From the NCBI RefSeq assembly GCF_900102315.1, contig NZ_FNBL01000020.1:1-54879 (forward strand): a stretch of DNA of 54,879 bases, in the 5' to 3' direction. Source of the stretch: Celeribacter baekdonensis (GTDB lineage Bacteria > Pseudomonadota > Alphaproteobacteria > Rhodobacterales > Rhodobacteraceae). A model generated the notes under the pieces. It did no database searches. It had not been told where the DNA came from and was given only the letters and a program-made list of their open reading frames with translations. The translations under genes and the position numbers were made by a program. This document shows, in pieces, positions 40,855 through 51,109 of the stretch (its first letter is position 1; each line of letters starts with the position of its first letter).

Positions 40855-40893
40855 GCAGGAAGGGATCATTTTTGATGAATGATCCCTTCCTGC
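40855..40893. repeat. 16-bp perfect stem hairpin without T-tract
   Basis: GCAGGAAGGGATCATT pairs exactly with AATGATCCCTTCCTGC around a 7-base loop. No U-run follows on either strand, so it is not a simple terminator. It lies in the 291-base gap between the GntR gene and a thioesterase, about 70 bases before the thioesterase ATG. Confidence 0.7.
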
Positions 40894-40963
40894 AATTCCG
40901 CCAATGCTTGACCTTTTCTGCTCTGCAGCGTCTTTTGGTGGGTAGGGTATTGAAGGGATCGCC

Positions 40964-41449
40964 ATGGCACGTTATTTAGAGATGACCGAATTGATGACGC
41001 CGGATATGGCGAATTTTTCCGGCAAGGTGCATGGCGGCGCTTTGCTCAACCATCTTGATCGCGTCGCCTTCTCCTGTGCCTCGCGGTATTCGGGCAAATA
41101 TGCGGTGACGCTGTCCGTCGATCAGGTGACGTTCAAAGAACCGATTGCCGTGGGCGAATTGGTGCATTTTCGTGCGACGGTGAATTACGTGGGTCGCACC
41201 TCGATGGAGATCGGCATCCGGGTCGAGGCCGAAGACATCCGCACCCAAACCGTGCGTCATACCAACTCTTGCTATTTCACCATGGTGGCGGTGGATGACG
41301 ATGGCAAATCGGCCCCTGTGCCGCAATTTGTGCCGGAGACGGAGATGGATCAAAAGCGTTGGAATTCCGCCGAGCTGCGCAAAGTGTTGCGCCGCGAACA
41401 TGCCGCGCGGATGGCCAATATTGCCGCCACGGGCGAAGACAAGAAATGA
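40964..41449 (+). CDS. Acyl-CoA thioesterase, hot-dog (YciA/BFIT-like)
   Basis: A 161-residue cytoplasmic thioesterase. The early part, MARYLEMTELMTPDMANFSG, then KVHGGALLNHLDRVAFSCAS, carries the N/HGG-x-D type active-site region of the YciA/BFIT group; the sheet ends with VGRTSMEIGIRVEAED. The last 30 residues, with several basic residues, are unstructured-looking. AAGGG precedes the ATG. It hydrolyses acyl-CoA to free acid and CoA. It stands alone between a long hairpin upstream and a bidirectional terminator downstream. Confidence 0.85.
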   Translation: MARYLEMTELMTPDMANFSGKVHGGALLNHLDRVAFSCASRYSGKYAVTLSVDQVTFKEPIAVGELVHFRATVNYVGRTSMEIGIRVEAEDIRTQTVRHTNSCYFTMVAVDDDGKSAPVPQFVPETEMDQKRWNSAELRKVLRREHAARMANIAATGEDKK

Positions 41450-41485
41450 AAAAAAGGCGCCGGTTTGAGGCGCCTTTTTTTTTTG
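41450..41485. terminator. Bidirectional terminator between thioesterase and lpd
   Basis: AAAAAGGCGCC and GGCGCCTTTTT form an 11-bp stem around GGTTTGA and are followed by more T residues. It serves the thioesterase (plus) and the sucCDAB-lpd operon (minus). Confidence 0.9.
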
Positions 41486-41498
41486 ATTTTAGAACCGC

Positions 41499-42893
41499 TT
41501 AGGCGTGGATCGGACCGTCACCACAGGCCAAAGCCGCCTCCCGCACCGCTTCCGAATAGGTTGGGTGCGCGTGGCAGGTCAGCGCGATGTCTTGGGCCGA
41601 TCCGCCGTATTCCATCGCCACACAGATCTCGTGGATCATGTCGCCCGCAGCCGGGCCGATGATCGCAGCACCAAGCAAACGGTCGGTGTCCGCATCCGCG
41701 ATGAGTTTGACGAACCCGTCGCCTTGGAACACGGCCTTGGCGCGGGCGTTGCCCATGAAGGAGAACTTGCCGATTTTGACTTTGCGGCCTTCTTCTTTCA
41801 ACTGTGCTTCGGTCTGGCCAACGGTGGCGACCTCGGGCGAAGTGTAGATCACGCCGGGGATCACGCCGTAGTTGACGTGGCCATGTTTGCCGGCAAGCAC
41901 CTCTGCCACGGCCATGCCTTCGTCCTCGGCTTTATGCGCCAACATCGGGCCGACAATGGCGTCACCGATGGCGTAGATGCCTTTGACGTTGGTCGCCCAA
42001 TGGGCGTCTGTTTTGACCTGACCGCGCGGGGTGAATTCGACACCCAGTTCCGCCAATCCAAGACCATCGGTGAAAGGTTTGCGACCCGTGGCGACCAAAA
42101 CGACATCGGCGTCCAGCACATGCTCAGAGTCGTCTTTTTTGAGTTTATAGGTCAGTTTGGCTTTGGTTTTCGAGGCATCTACCCCCTGCACAGCCGCGCC
42201 AAGGATGAAGTTCAGGCCTTGTTTCTCAAGCAGCTTTTTGAAGGTGCGCTGAACGTCTGCGTCCATGCCGGGCGTGATGAAATCCATGTATTCGACCACG
42301 GTCACTTCGGAGCCAAGGCGGGCATAGACCGAGCCGAGTTCCAAGCCGATGACACCCGCGCCAATGACAGCGAGTTTTTTCGGCACTTTCGGCAATTCGA
42401 GCGCGCCGGTGCTGTCGACCACGATACCGCCGTCATTGTTGACCTCAACGCCCGGCAGCGATGTCGGCACAGACCCCGTGGCGATCACGATGTTTTTTGC
42501 CTCATGCACCTCGTCGCCGACTTTGACTTTGCCCGCGGCGGGGATGGTGGCCCAGCCTTTGATCCAATCGATCTTGTTCTTTTTGAACAAGAATTCGATG
42601 CCGCCGGTGTTCTGACCGACCACATCATCTTTGTAGGATTTCATCTGATCCCAATCGACGGACGGGGATTTGCCTTTGAGGCCCATGGCGGCGAAATTAT
42701 GCTCCGCCTCATGCAGATGGTGGGTGGCGTTCAACAGCGCTTTCGAGGGGATACAGCCGACATTGAGGCAGGTCCCGCCCAAGGTGTCGCGGCCTTCGAC
42801 CACGGCGGTTTTCAGGCCCAGTTGGGCACAGCGGATCGCGGACACATAGCCGCCGGGGCCAGCACCGATGATGATTACGTCGTAGGAAGCCAT
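41499..42893 (-). CDS. lpd: Dihydrolipoyl dehydrogenase (E3)
   Basis: A 464-residue FAD-disulfide oxidoreductase that reoxidises dihydrolipoyl groups of the 2-oxoglutarate dehydrogenase complex with NAD. N-terminal [17 protein letters not shown] binds FAD; the redox disulfide is in [16 protein letters not shown] (about 40-55); [19 protein letters not shown] binds NAD; VYAIGD-like [20 protein letters not shown] completes the FAD site; the His-Glu pair is in [15 protein letters not shown] near the end. It is the last gene of the suc operon, 38 bases after a small MAPEG gene. Confidence 0.96.
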   Translation of the reverse strand: MASYDVIIIGAGPGGYVSAIRCAQLGLKTAVVEGRDTLGGTCLNVGCIPSKALLNATHHLHEAEHNFAAMGLKGKSPSVDWDQMKSYKDDVVGQNTGGIEFLFKKNKIDWIKGWATIPAAGKVKVGDEVHEAKNIVIATGSVPTSLPGVEVNNDGGIVVDSTGALELPKVPKKLAVIGAGVIGLELGSVYARLGSEVTVVEYMDFITPGMDADVQRTFKKLLEKQGLNFILGAAVQGVDASKTKAKLTYKLKKDDSEHVLDADVVLVATGRKPFTDGLGLAELGVEFTPRGQVKTDAHWATNVKGIYAIGDAIVGPMLAHKAEDEGMAVAEVLAGKHGHVNYGVIPGVIYTSPEVATVGQTEAQLKEEGRKVKIGKFSFMGNARAKAVFQGDGFVKLIADADTDRLLGAAIIGPAAGDMIHEICVAMEYGGSAQDIALTCHAHPTYSEAVREAALACGDGPIHA

Positions 42894-42930
42894 GGTCTTC
42901 TCCTTGGTCTTGAACTCTATGCGGGGCCGC

Positions 42931-43326
42931 TCAGATCAGAGCGGCAATGAAAAGAACGGCGATGGAGAGCATCGCCACCATCCAGATATAGGACCGCCAC
43001 GGCGCCCATCCGAGGGCATAGGCGGGAATGTAAAGCGCGCGGGCAATGAGATAGGCCCAGGCCGCCGCCACGGTCACGCCGCTCGACTGACCCGTGACAT
43101 GGATCAGGAGCACAGCGGCGGCGAAAAACGGGAACATCTGAATGTGATTGTCATAGGCCCGCAACATCCGCGCCGTGACCTTGCGCATCTCGCGCGACGG
43201 TGCCCGGTCGCGCGGGGAGGTGGTGTAGCCCGGCCCGACATCCTTATTCGCCATGTAAGACGCCACCACGAATTGCGCGATGTGCAAGAGGCCTGCGAGG
43301 GCGAGGGGGATGAGGGTTGGGGTCAT
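42931..43326 (-). CDS. MAPEG family membrane protein
   Basis: About 131 residues from the ATG at 43326; a GTG at 43335 is an alternative. Four hydrophobic segments and the sequence [20 protein letters not shown] followed by FAAAVLLI match the MAPEG family (membrane-associated eicosanoid/glutathione metabolism), whose bacterial members are mostly uncharacterised. It lies between sucB and lpd, an odd place for such a protein but the gene is intact and co-directional. A GC hairpin between sucB and this gene may lower its expression. Confidence 0.8.
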   Translation of the reverse strand: MTPTLIPLALAGLLHIAQFVVASYMANKDVGPGYTTSPRDRAPSREMRKVTARMLRAYDNHIQMFPFFAAAVLLIHVTGQSSGVTVAAAWAYLIARALYIPAYALGWAPWRSYIWMVAMLSIAVLFIAALI

Positions 43327-43344
43327 TGGAACCACATTAAAGGT

Positions 43345-43365
43345 GGGCGGGCCATTGGCCCGCCC
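43345..43365 (-). promoter_or_regulatory. Intercistronic hairpin after sucB
   Basis: GGGCGGGCC and GGCCCGCCC form a 9-bp perfect stem with a 3-base loop, 9 bases after the sucB stop. Only ACCTTT follows on the minus strand, so partial termination or message stabilisation is more likely than full termination. Confidence 0.55.
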
Positions 43366-43373
43366 TAGTATTT

Positions 43374-44864
43374 TTACAGATCCATCAACAACCGACGCGG
43401 GTCTTCCAGCGCTTCTTTGACGCGCACGAGGAAGGTCACGGCACCTTTGCCGTCGACGATGCGGTGGTCATAGGACAGGGCCAGATACATCATCGGGCGG
43501 ATCACAACTTGGCCGTTGATCGCCATCGGGCGGTCTTGGATTTTGTGCATGCCGAGGATGCCGGATTGTGGCGGGTTGAGGATCGGCGAGGACATCAAGG
43601 ACCCGTACACACCACCGTTGGAGATGGTGAAGGTGCCGCCCTGCATTTCCGCCATGGAGAGTTTGCCATCACGGGCACGACGGCCTTTCTCGGAGATCGC
43701 TTTTTCGATCTCGGCGAAAGACATCGCATCCGCGTCGCGAATGACAGGAACCACGAGGCCCTGCGGCGTGCCCGCCGCGACGCCCATGTTGACGTAGTTT
43801 TTGTAAACCACATCGGTGCCGTCAATCTCGGCGTTCACTTCCGGTACTTCTTTGAGCGCATGGACACAGGCTTTGGTGAAGAAGGACATAAAGCCCAAAC
43901 GTACGCCGTGCTTTTTCTCAAACTCGTCTTTGTACTGATTGCGCAGCGCCATCACCTCGGTCATGTCGACCTCGTTATAGGTGGTGAGCATGGCGGCGGT
44001 GTTTTGCGACTCTTTGAGGCGGCGGGCGATGGTTTGACGCAGCTTGGTCATTTTCACCCGCTCTTCGCGGGCGGCATCCGAGGGCGCAGACGGTGCGCGC
44101 GGCGCGGCGGCGGGTGCCGGTGCGGCTTTCGGCGCGGCCATGGCTTTGAGCACATCGTCTTTCATGATGCGGCCATCTTTGCCGGTGCCGGTCACAGAAG
44201 AGGCATCCACACCGTTTTCGGCCATCATTTTGGTGGCAGAAGGCGCGTTTTCAACGTCTTTGCCAGTGGACGCAGTAGCCGGAGCGGCAGCGGCAGCCGG
44301 GGCAGCAGCGGACGCACCCGCACCCGAGGCGATCACGGCGAGTTTGGCGGAGGCGTCGACGGTGGTGCCTTCGGCGGCGACGATTTCGGTCAACACACCG
44401 GCGGCAGGGGACGGCACTTCGACGGAGACCTTGTCGGTTTCCAACTCGCAGAGCATTTCGTCCTGCGCCACAGTGTCGCCCACGGCTTTGAACCATGTGG
44501 CAACGGTCGCCTCGGTGACGGATTCGCCAAGGGTCGGGACCATGACATCGACAGAGGCACCAGAGGCACCAGAGGCAGCGGCAGCAGGTGCTTCGGCTTT
44601 CGGTGCGGGGGCAGCAGCGGCGCCGTCGCCTGCGTTCAGCGTGGCCAAGAGCGCATCAACACCCACGGTGTCGCCCTCTTTGGCAATGATGTCGCCCAAC
44701 GTGCCCGCCGCAGGCGAGGGGACTTCGACGGTCACCTTGTCGGTTTCCAATTCGCAGAGCATTTCGTCAACGGCAACAGCGTCGCCCGGCTGTTTGAACC
44801 AAGTTGCGACAGTGGCCTCAGTGACGCTTTCGCCAAGGGTGGGGACGCGGATTTCAACGGACAT
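43374..44864 (-). CDS. sucB: 2-oxoglutarate dehydrogenase E2 (dihydrolipoyl succinyltransferase), two lipoyl domains
   Basis: About 496 residues from the ATG at 44864, with AAGGAT upstream; the frame to 44894 is rejected. Two lipoyl domains occupy about 1-77 and 104-180, each with the lipoyl-lysine motif CELETDKV(T/S)VEVPSPAAG. Ala/Pro-rich linkers, a peripheral subunit-binding domain (about 217-252, [12 protein letters not shown]) and the catalytic core with [13 protein letters not shown] and the active-site [13 protein letters not shown] follow. E. coli SucB has one lipoyl domain; two is common in Rhodobacterales. It forms the core of the complex. Confidence 0.95.
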   Translation of the reverse strand: MSVEIRVPTLGESVTEATVATWFKQPGDAVAVDEMLCELETDKVTVEVPSPAAGTLGDIIAKEGDTVGVDALLATLNAGDGAAAAPAPKAEAPAAAASGASGASVDVMVPTLGESVTEATVATWFKAVGDTVAQDEMLCELETDKVSVEVPSPAAGVLTEIVAAEGTTVDASAKLAVIASGAGASAAAPAAAAAPATASTGKDVENAPSATKMMAENGVDASSVTGTGKDGRIMKDDVLKAMAAPKAAPAPAAAPRAPSAPSDAAREERVKMTKLRQTIARRLKESQNTAAMLTTYNEVDMTEVMALRNQYKDEFEKKHGVRLGFMSFFTKACVHALKEVPEVNAEIDGTDVVYKNYVNMGVAAGTPQGLVVPVIRDADAMSFAEIEKAISEKGRRARDGKLSMAEMQGGTFTISNGGVYGSLMSSPILNPPQSGILGMHKIQDRPMAINGQVVIRPMMYLALSYDHRIVDGKGAVTFLVRVKEALEDPRRLLMDL

Positions 44865-44868
44865 GTGA

Positions 44869-47829
44869 TTATCCTTCGATGTTGAGCGCATCATTCACGA
44901 GCGCCGATTGTTGTGCTTTGTGTTGAGATGCGAGACCAGTGGCTGGCGACGCGGAGGCGGCACGACCAGCATAGACCGGACGCGTGTGTGTGGCATTGAT
45001 CCGGGTGAGGACCCATTCGATATTGGGTTCAACAAAGGACCAGCCGCCTTGGTTTTTCGGTTCTTCCTGACACCATACGACCTCAGCCTCTTTAAAGCGC
45101 TCAAGTTCCTTGACCATCGAGAGCGCCGGGAACGGGTAGAATTGCTCAAGGCGCAGGATGTAGGTGTCGTCTTTGCCGGCCGCATCGCGGGCTTCAAGCA
45201 GGTCATAGTAGACCTTGCCCGAACAGATCACGACGCGTTTGATGTCTTTGTCGGCTTTCAGTTTCAGTTCCGATTTCGCGGTCCCGTAGGTGGCATCGGC
45301 ATCATCCCAAAGGACGCGGTGGAAGGAGGAGCCTTCGATAAAATCAGCGGCCACAGAGGTCGCCAATTTGTGACGCAACAAGGATTTTGGCGTCATCAGC
45401 ACCAGCGGTTTGCGATACGAGCGATGCAACTGGCGACGCAGAATGTGGAAGTAGTTCGCAGGCGTCGTACAGTTGGCCACGATCCAGTTGTCCTGACCAC
45501 ACATTTGCAAGAAGCGCTCAAGACGGGCGGAGGAGTGTTCCGGGCCTTGGCCTTCGTAGCCGTGTGGCAAAAGCATCACGAGACCGGACATGCGCAACCA
45601 TTTGCTTTCACCTGAGGAGATGAATTGGTCGAACATGATCTGCGCGCCGTTGGCAAAATCGCCAAACTGCGCCTCCCAAAGCGTCAGAGCATTCGGTTCA
45701 GCCAAGGAATAGCCATATTCAAAACCCAAAACCGCATATTCGGAGAGCATCGAGTCGATGACCTCATAATGGGCCTGACCTTCGCGAATGTGGTTCAGCG
45801 GATAGTAACGATCCTCGGATTTTTGATCAATCAGAGCCGAATGACGCTGAGAGAAGGTGCCGCGCGTGCTGTCCTGACCGGCCAAACGCACCGGATACCC
45901 CTCGGTCAAAAGCGATCCAAAGGCAATCGCTTCGCCGGTGGCCCAGTCAAAACCCTGACCGGTTTCAAACATCTGTGCCTTGGCTTCAAGTTGACGGGCC
46001 ACGGTTTTGTGGATGTTGAAATCAATGGGATGCGAGGTCAGCGACCGGCCGATTTGGGCCATCGTGTCTTGCGAAATCGCGGTTTGACCGCGCTGATACT
46101 CTTCGCCCTCACGGTTGATATGCGACCACCGCCCGTCAAGCCAATCGGCCTTGTTCGGCTTAAAGGTCTTGCCCGCTTCGAACTCGTCATTAAGCTGCGC
46201 CTGAAACGCCGCTTTCATGTCCTCGATCTCGCCCTCGGGGATGAGACCATCGGCCACGAGACGCTCGGTGTAGAGTTGCAGCGTGGTTTTGTGCCGCTTG
46301 ATGTTGGTGTACATCTGCGGGTTGGTGAACATCGGCTCGTCGCCTTCGTTGTGACCAAAGCGGCGGTAGCAGAAAATGTCGATCACCACGTCTTTGTGGA
46401 ACTTTTGACGGAACTCGGTGGCCACTTTGGCCGCGTGCACCACGGCCTCCGGGTCATCGCCGTTGACGTGGAAAATCGGCGCCTCAACGACCAGCGCGTT
46501 GTCGGTCGGGTAGGGCGAAGAGCGCGAAAAATGCGGTGCGGTGGTGAAACCGATCTGGTTGTTCACCACGATATGGATCGTGCCGCCGGTGCGGTGACCG
46601 CGCAGACCGGAGAGGCCAAAACATTCCGCCACAACACCTTGGCCCGCAAAGGCCGCATCGCCGTGCAGCAGGATTGGGATCACCGAGGTGCGGTCTTTGT
46701 CGTTATACTGATCGGTCTTGGCGCGGGCCTTGCCCAGAACCACCGGGTTCACCGCCTCAAGGTGCGAGGGGTTCGCGGTCAGCGACAGGTGGACCTTGTT
46801 GCCGTCAAATTCGCGATCCGAGGAGGCGCCGAGGTGATATTTCACATCGCCCGAGCCATCCACGTCTTCGGGTTTGAACGAGCCGCCTTGGAATTCGTTG
46901 AAAATCGCGCGGTAGGGTTTGGACATCACATTGGCCAAAACCGACAAACGGCCGCGGTGCGGCATGCCGATGACGACCTCTTTGACGCCAAGACTGCCGC
47001 CGCGTTTGATGATTTGCTCCATCGCCGGGATCAGGCTTTCGCCGCCATCAAGACCAAAGCGTTTGGTGCCCATGTATTTGACATGAAGGAATTTTTCAAA
47101 GCCTTCAGCCTCAACCAGTTTGTTGAGAATGGCTTTGCGGCCTTCACGGGTGAACTGGATTTCTTTGCCGTAACCTTCGATCCGCTCTTTCAGCCAACCG
47201 GCCTGTTCGGGATCGGAAATATGCATGTATTGCAGCGCGAAAGTGCCACAATAGGTGCGTTTGACGATGTCCATGATCTGACGCATCGACGCATGTTGCA
47301 GCCCCAAAACATTGTCGATGAAAATCGGGCGATCCATGTCGGCCTCGGCGAAACCGTAGGAGCGCGGATCAAGTTCCGGGTGCTGGGTTTCTTCACGCAT
47401 TTTCAGCGGATCGAGATCGGCGGCCAAATGGCCCCGGATGCGGAAGGCGCGGATGATCATGATCGCGCGGATCGAGTCGAGCACAGCGCGTTTGATTTGA
47501 TCCTCAGAGATCTCAACGCCTTTCTCAACGGCTTTCTCTTTGATCTTTTTCGCGGCAGCGACCGGTTCGGCCCATTGCCCATCCAACGCCTGGGTCAGAT
47601 CGTCATGCGGCACAGGCGGCCAATCGGCGCGCGCCCAAGAGGGCCCTGCGGCCTCGGCGGTGACATCCGATGCGGCATCGCCCAGAGAGTTGAAAAACTC
47701 AGCCCAGGAGGCGTCCACGGAGGAGGGATCTTGGGTGTATTTCGCGTAGACCTGTTCAAGGTACTCGGCGTTGTGCCCCTGCATAAAGGAAGAGGCGTGA
47801 AGGATGTCGTTGGGACTCTGGTCGTTCAT
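44869..47829 (-). CDS. sucA: 2-oxoglutarate dehydrogenase E1 component
   Basis: About 986 residues from the ATG at 47829 ([20 protein letters not shown]); the upstream extension to 48153 runs into sucD and is rejected. E1 decarboxylates 2-oxoglutarate with thiamine diphosphate and succinylates E2. The ThDP-binding segment [16 protein letters not shown] followed by [12 protein letters not shown] is at about 405-440; [14 protein letters not shown] and the C-terminal [19 protein letters not shown] are characteristic. The stop is 4 bases before the sucB ATG. A strong hairpin separates it from sucD. Confidence 0.96.
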   Translation of the reverse strand: MNDQSPNDILHASSFMQGHNAEYLEQVYAKYTQDPSSVDASWAEFFNSLGDAASDVTAEAAGPSWARADWPPVPHDDLTQALDGQWAEPVAAAKKIKEKAVEKGVEISEDQIKRAVLDSIRAIMIIRAFRIRGHLAADLDPLKMREETQHPELDPRSYGFAEADMDRPIFIDNVLGLQHASMRQIMDIVKRTYCGTFALQYMHISDPEQAGWLKERIEGYGKEIQFTREGRKAILNKLVEAEGFEKFLHVKYMGTKRFGLDGGESLIPAMEQIIKRGGSLGVKEVVIGMPHRGRLSVLANVMSKPYRAIFNEFQGGSFKPEDVDGSGDVKYHLGASSDREFDGNKVHLSLTANPSHLEAVNPVVLGKARAKTDQYNDKDRTSVIPILLHGDAAFAGQGVVAECFGLSGLRGHRTGGTIHIVVNNQIGFTTAPHFSRSSPYPTDNALVVEAPIFHVNGDDPEAVVHAAKVATEFRQKFHKDVVIDIFCYRRFGHNEGDEPMFTNPQMYTNIKRHKTTLQLYTERLVADGLIPEGEIEDMKAAFQAQLNDEFEAGKTFKPNKADWLDGRWSHINREGEEYQRGQTAISQDTMAQIGRSLTSHPIDFNIHKTVARQLEAKAQMFETGQGFDWATGEAIAFGSLLTEGYPVRLAGQDSTRGTFSQRHSALIDQKSEDRYYPLNHIREGQAHYEVIDSMLSEYAVLGFEYGYSLAEPNALTLWEAQFGDFANGAQIMFDQFISSGESKWLRMSGLVMLLPHGYEGQGPEHSSARLERFLQMCGQDNWIVANCTTPANYFHILRRQLHRSYRKPLVLMTPKSLLRHKLATSVAADFIEGSSFHRVLWDDADATYGTAKSELKLKADKDIKRVVICSGKVYYDLLEARDAAGKDDTYILRLEQFYPFPALSMVKELERFKEAEVVWCQEEPKNQGGWSFVEPNIEWVLTRINATHTRPVYAGRAASASPATGLASQHKAQQSALVNDALNIEG

Positions 47830-47894
47830 GTTACTGACCTTCTGAGGGCGTCTGAAATAGGGTCGCTTTGACGTTTGGGCCGTTTTTGCGGCAA

Positions 47895-47928
47895 AGCCTG
47901 CGTCCGATGAGACCACCGGGCGCAGGCT
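47895..47928 (-). promoter_or_regulatory. Intercistronic hairpin between sucD and sucA
   Basis: AGCCTGCG and CGCAGGCT form an 8-bp stem with additional CCGG/CCGG-like pairing inside. The T-run lies on the plus-strand side, so on the operon strand it is more likely an mRNA-processing or stability element than a terminator. Confidence 0.5.
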
Positions 47929-47954
47929 GTTTTTAAGAGCTGAGCGCCGTTGGC

Positions 47955-48842
47955 TTAGCCTTTGTTGATCGCTTCCATCACAGCTTCGCCAAGGGTGGCG
48001 GGGCTGTCGGCGACCACGATACCAGCGGATTTCATCGCTTCGATCTTGGACTCTGCATCGCCTTTGCCGCCTGCCACGATGGCGCCAGCGTGACCCATGC
48101 GACGGCCCGGAGGGGCAGTGCGGCCCGCGATGAAACCAGCGGTCGGTTTCCAACGGCCTTTTTTCTTTTGCTCGGCCAAGAATTCCGCAGCTTCTTCTTC
48201 TGCCGAGCCGCCGATTTCACCGATCATGATGATGGAGGTGGTTTCCGGATCATCCAGGAACATGTCGAGGATATCGAGGTGCTCCGTGCCTTTGATCGGG
48301 TCGCCGCCGATGCCCACAGCCGTGGACTGACCCAAACCGAGGTCGGTGGTCTGTTTCACAGCTTCGTAAGTCAGCGTACCGGAGCGGGAGACCACGCCGA
48401 CGGACCCGCGACGGTGGATATGACCCGGCATAATGCCGATTTTGCAGGCGTCCGGGGTGATCACGCCGGGGCAGTTCGGGCCGATGAGGCGCGAGGTGCT
48501 GTCGATCAGCGCGCGTTTCACCTTCATCATGTCGAGCACCGGGATGCCCTCGGTGATGCAGATGATCAATTCCATTTCGGCGTCGATCGCCTCAAGGATG
48601 GAATCCGCGGCGAAGGGCGGCGGTACATAGATCACGGTGGCGTTGGCTTCGGTCACGGCTTTCGCTTCGTGAACCGAGTTGAACACTGGCAGGTTGAGGT
48701 GGCTGGAGCCGCCTTTTCCGGGCGTCACGCCACCGACCATTTTGGTGCCATACGCGATGGCTTGTTCAGAGTGGAAGGTGCCCTGCGAGCCAGTGAAGCC
48801 CTGACAGATGACCTTGGTGTTTTCGTTTACAAGAATTGCCAT
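47955..48842 (-). CDS. sucD: Succinyl-CoA synthetase alpha subunit
   Basis: A 295-residue subunit that carries the phosphohistidine. CoA-binding segment [20 protein letters not shown] is at about 13-32; the catalytic histidine is in [17 protein letters not shown] near residue 250; [10 protein letters not shown] and [20 protein letters not shown] are characteristic. With the beta subunit it makes ATP or GTP from succinyl-CoA. The ATG is 5 bases after the sucC stop. Confidence 0.97.
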   Translation of the reverse strand: MAILVNENTKVICQGFTGSQGTFHSEQAIAYGTKMVGGVTPGKGGSSHLNLPVFNSVHEAKAVTEANATVIYVPPPFAADSILEAIDAEMELIICITEGIPVLDMMKVKRALIDSTSRLIGPNCPGVITPDACKIGIMPGHIHRRGSVGVVSRSGTLTYEAVKQTTDLGLGQSTAVGIGGDPIKGTEHLDILDMFLDDPETTSIIMIGEIGGSAEEEAAEFLAEQKKKGRWKPTAGFIAGRTAPPGRRMGHAGAIVAGGKGDAESKIEAMKSAGIVVADSPATLGEAVMEAINKG

Positions 48843-48847
48843 GGGTC

Positions 48848-50041
48848 TTAGCCTTTCACCGCTTTAACGATTTTCTGCGCGCCGTCTTTGAGGTTGTCGG
48901 CGGCAATGACGTTCAAGCCAGAGTTTTTGATGATCTCTTTGCCGAGTTCGACGTTGGTGCCTTCGAGGCGCACAACGAGCGGAACGGTCAGGCCGACGTC
49001 TTTCACGGCGGCGATGACGCCCTCAGCAATCACATCACAGCGCATGATGCCGCCGAAGATGTTGACCAAGATGCCTTTGACGTTCGGGTCAGAGGTGATG
49101 ATTTTGAACGCTTCGGTCACTTTCTCTTTGGTCGCGCCGCCGCCCACGTCGAGGAAGTTGGCAGGCTCTGCGCCGTAGAGTTTGATGATGTCCATCGTGG
49201 CCATCGCCAGACCGGCACCGTTCACCATACAGCCGATTTCACCGTCAAGCGCGATGTAGTTCAGGTCATGTTGGGATGCGGCCAGTTCTTTCGGGTCTTC
49301 TTCGGTCTCGTCGCGCAGACCCACGATGTCGGGGTGGCGGTACAGAGCGTTGCCGTCGAAACCGGCTTTACAGTCGAGACATTTGATGTCGCCAGCCGGG
49401 GTCACGATCAGCGGGTTGATTTCCAGCATCTCCATGTCTTTTTCGACGAAGAGGCGGTACAGGTTCTGGATCAGTTGCGAACACTGTTTGATCTGTTTGC
49501 CCTCAAGGCCCAGAGCAAAAGCGACGCGGCGACCGTGAAAGCCCTGAAGGCCGGTCGCGGGATCGACGGAGAAGGACAGGATTTTGTCAGGGGTGTTCTC
49601 AGCCACCTCTTCGATGTCCATGCCGCCCTCGGTGGAGCAGACGATGGACACACGGGACGACTGACGATCCACGAGCAGGGCGAGGTAGAGTTCGCGTGCG
49701 ATGTCGGAGCCATCTTCAATGTAAATGCGGTTGACCTGTTTGCCAGCCGGGCCGGTCTGGTGCGTGACCAGAGTGTGGCCGAGCATTGCATTGGCTTCTT
49801 TCGCGGCTTCCTCAACGGATTTCGCAAGACGCACGCCGCCTTTTTCACCAGCGCCAGCCTCTTTAAAGGTGCCTTTGCCGCGTCCACCTGCGTGGATCTG
49901 CGCTTTGACAACCCAAAGCGGTCCGTCAAGTTCGCCAGCTGCGGTTTTTGCGTCGGCCGCGTTCAAAACGACACGACCGTCGGAAACCGGCGCGCCGTAT
50001 TCCTTGAGGAGGCGTTTGGCCTGATACTCGTGGATATTCAT
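48848..50041 (-). CDS. sucC: Succinyl-CoA synthetase beta subunit
   Basis: A 397-residue ATP-grasp protein from the ATG at 50041 ([20 protein letters not shown]); the longer frame to 50446 covers the promoter region and is rejected. Visible: [13 protein letters not shown] (nucleotide loop), EINPLIVTP (Mg-binding), and [13 protein letters not shown] in the C-terminal flavodoxin-like domain. It opens the operon sucC-sucD-sucA-sucB-MAPEG-lpd. Two TGTGATCACA palindromes and a GTTAGCGATAA element lie 77-139 bases upstream of the ATG. Confidence 0.96.
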   Translation of the reverse strand: MNIHEYQAKRLLKEYGAPVSDGRVVLNAADAKTAAGELDGPLWVVKAQIHAGGRGKGTFKEAGAGEKGGVRLAKSVEEAAKEANAMLGHTLVTHQTGPAGKQVNRIYIEDGSDIARELYLALLVDRQSSRVSIVCSTEGGMDIEEVAENTPDKILSFSVDPATGLQGFHGRRVAFALGLEGKQIKQCSQLIQNLYRLFVEKDMEMLEINPLIVTPAGDIKCLDCKAGFDGNALYRHPDIVGLRDETEEDPKELAASQHDLNYIALDGEIGCMVNGAGLAMATMDIIKLYGAEPANFLDVGGGATKEKVTEAFKIITSDPNVKGILVNIFGGIMRCDVIAEGVIAAVKDVGLTVPLVVRLEGTNVELGKEIIKNSGLNVIAADNLKDGAQKIVKAVKG

Positions 50042-50117
50042 TAGAGATGTCCTCTCCCTGGTTCGATTGGCCCTGACATGACACACCGCTTGGCGCAAAC
50101 GAAAGGATTTTTCGACC

Positions 50118-50180
50118 GTTAGCGATAAATAGCCGATGTTTTTGAAATTTGTGATCACAGCAATAATTCGTGTGATCACA
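50118..50180. promoter_or_regulatory. Operator cluster upstream of sucC
   Basis: Two identical palindromes TGTGATCACA at 50150-50159 and 50171-50180 are 21 bp apart, i.e. on the same DNA face. GTTAGCGATAAA at 50118-50129 matches GTTAGCGATAAC at 53235-53246 upstream of mdh; this half-palindrome with a central CG is LacI-family-like. The same TGTGATCACA precedes the GntR gene at 40001. Confidence 0.7.
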
Positions 50181-50385
50181 AAACGCATTCCGTGTGGCAA
50201 TGGAGGTCTGAAAAAAGAATCGACGCACTGATGTGTTTGCCTTTCATGTGCAATTGCCTGATGTCGCATGTCAGTGTGGTTTGGGCGCGACGCTTGCGCG
50301 CATCCGCACAGCTTAGGCTCGCGATATATACAGAATATCGTGTATGTAGAGACAAAGAGACTCACTTGCGAAATGAATTGGAAAC

Positions 50386-51051
50386 ATGATGCGCAGCATT
50401 GCACTGAAAGCCACATTGGCCGCAACCGTGGCGACCCTTGCCACACTGTCCGCGGCGCAGGCCGAAAATTTTACCATCTCTGTCTACTCCGGCTACCAAA
50501 CAGCGCCACATAGTGGCGTGTCCGGCAACGATGGTGTGACAGATTTTGATTTCACCACCGGTTGGGATGGCAAGAGCTTTGAAATGCCGCCCTATTACGG
50601 CATCCGTGGCACCTGGTGGGTGCGGGATAATTTCGGCTGGATCGCGGATTTCAACCACACCAAGGTCTATGCTGACGAAGACGACATGGCGGCAAACGGA
50701 TTTTCGACGCTGGAATTCACCGACGGGCTGAACAACCTGACGGTGGGGCCGATCTGGCGTTGGCCGGGGGCGTGGAACAAGCTCACCCCCTATGCGAGCG
50801 TCTCCGCCGGGATCGTCATTCCGCATGTCGAGGTGGTCACCGCCAATACGAACACCATCGAATATCAAATCGCCGGGCCGACCGTCGCCGTTGTGCTGGG
50901 GGCAAGCTATGCGATCAATGACACATGGGATATTTTTGGCGAATACAAAGGCACGTATAGCCAAGTCAAAGCGGACCTGAACGGTGGCGGCACGTTGGAA
51001 ACCGACATCATCACCAATGCGCTCAACTTTGGTGTGGCCTATAATTTCTAA
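50386..51051 (+). CDS. Outer-membrane beta-barrel protein, lipid A oxidase-like
   Basis: A 221-residue exported protein. The signal peptide runs from [20 protein letters not shown] to LSAAQA; the mature chain alternates hydrophobic and polar residues in strands and ends with LNFGVAYNF, a C-terminal aromatic typical of barrels inserted by the BAM complex. [19 protein letters not shown] and [13 protein letters not shown] resemble proteins often labelled lipid A oxidase (LpxQ-like) in this bacterial group. No catalytic residue can be confirmed, so structural porin-like roles remain open. It is divergent from sucC. Confidence 0.75.
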   Translation: MMRSIALKATLAATVATLATLSAAQAENFTISVYSGYQTAPHSGVSGNDGVTDFDFTTGWDGKSFEMPPYYGIRGTWWVRDNFGWIADFNHTKVYADEDDMAANGFSTLEFTDGLNNLTVGPIWRWPGAWNKLTPYASVSAGIVIPHVEVVTANTNTIEYQIAGPTVAVVLGASYAINDTWDIFGEYKGTYSQVKADLNGGGTLETDIITNALNFGVAYNF

Positions 51052-51074
51052 ACGATCCTTGGATCAATGTCCTA

Positions 51075-51103
51075 AGCCGGGTCCGAAAGGGCTCGGCTTT
51101 TGC
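51075..51103 (+). terminator. Rho-independent terminator of the barrel-protein gene
   Basis: AGCCGGGTCC and GGGCTCGGCT pair with two G-U pairs around a GAAA tetraloop, followed by TTTTGCTTT. It starts 23 bases after the stop codon at 51051. Confidence 0.8.
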
Positions 51104-51109
51104 TTTGGG

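Noticed and set aside
45625-47871. Very long open frame of 748 codons opposite sucA
   Set aside because: It is a shadow of the GC-rich third-position pattern of sucA; sucA has every family motif and the shadow has none.
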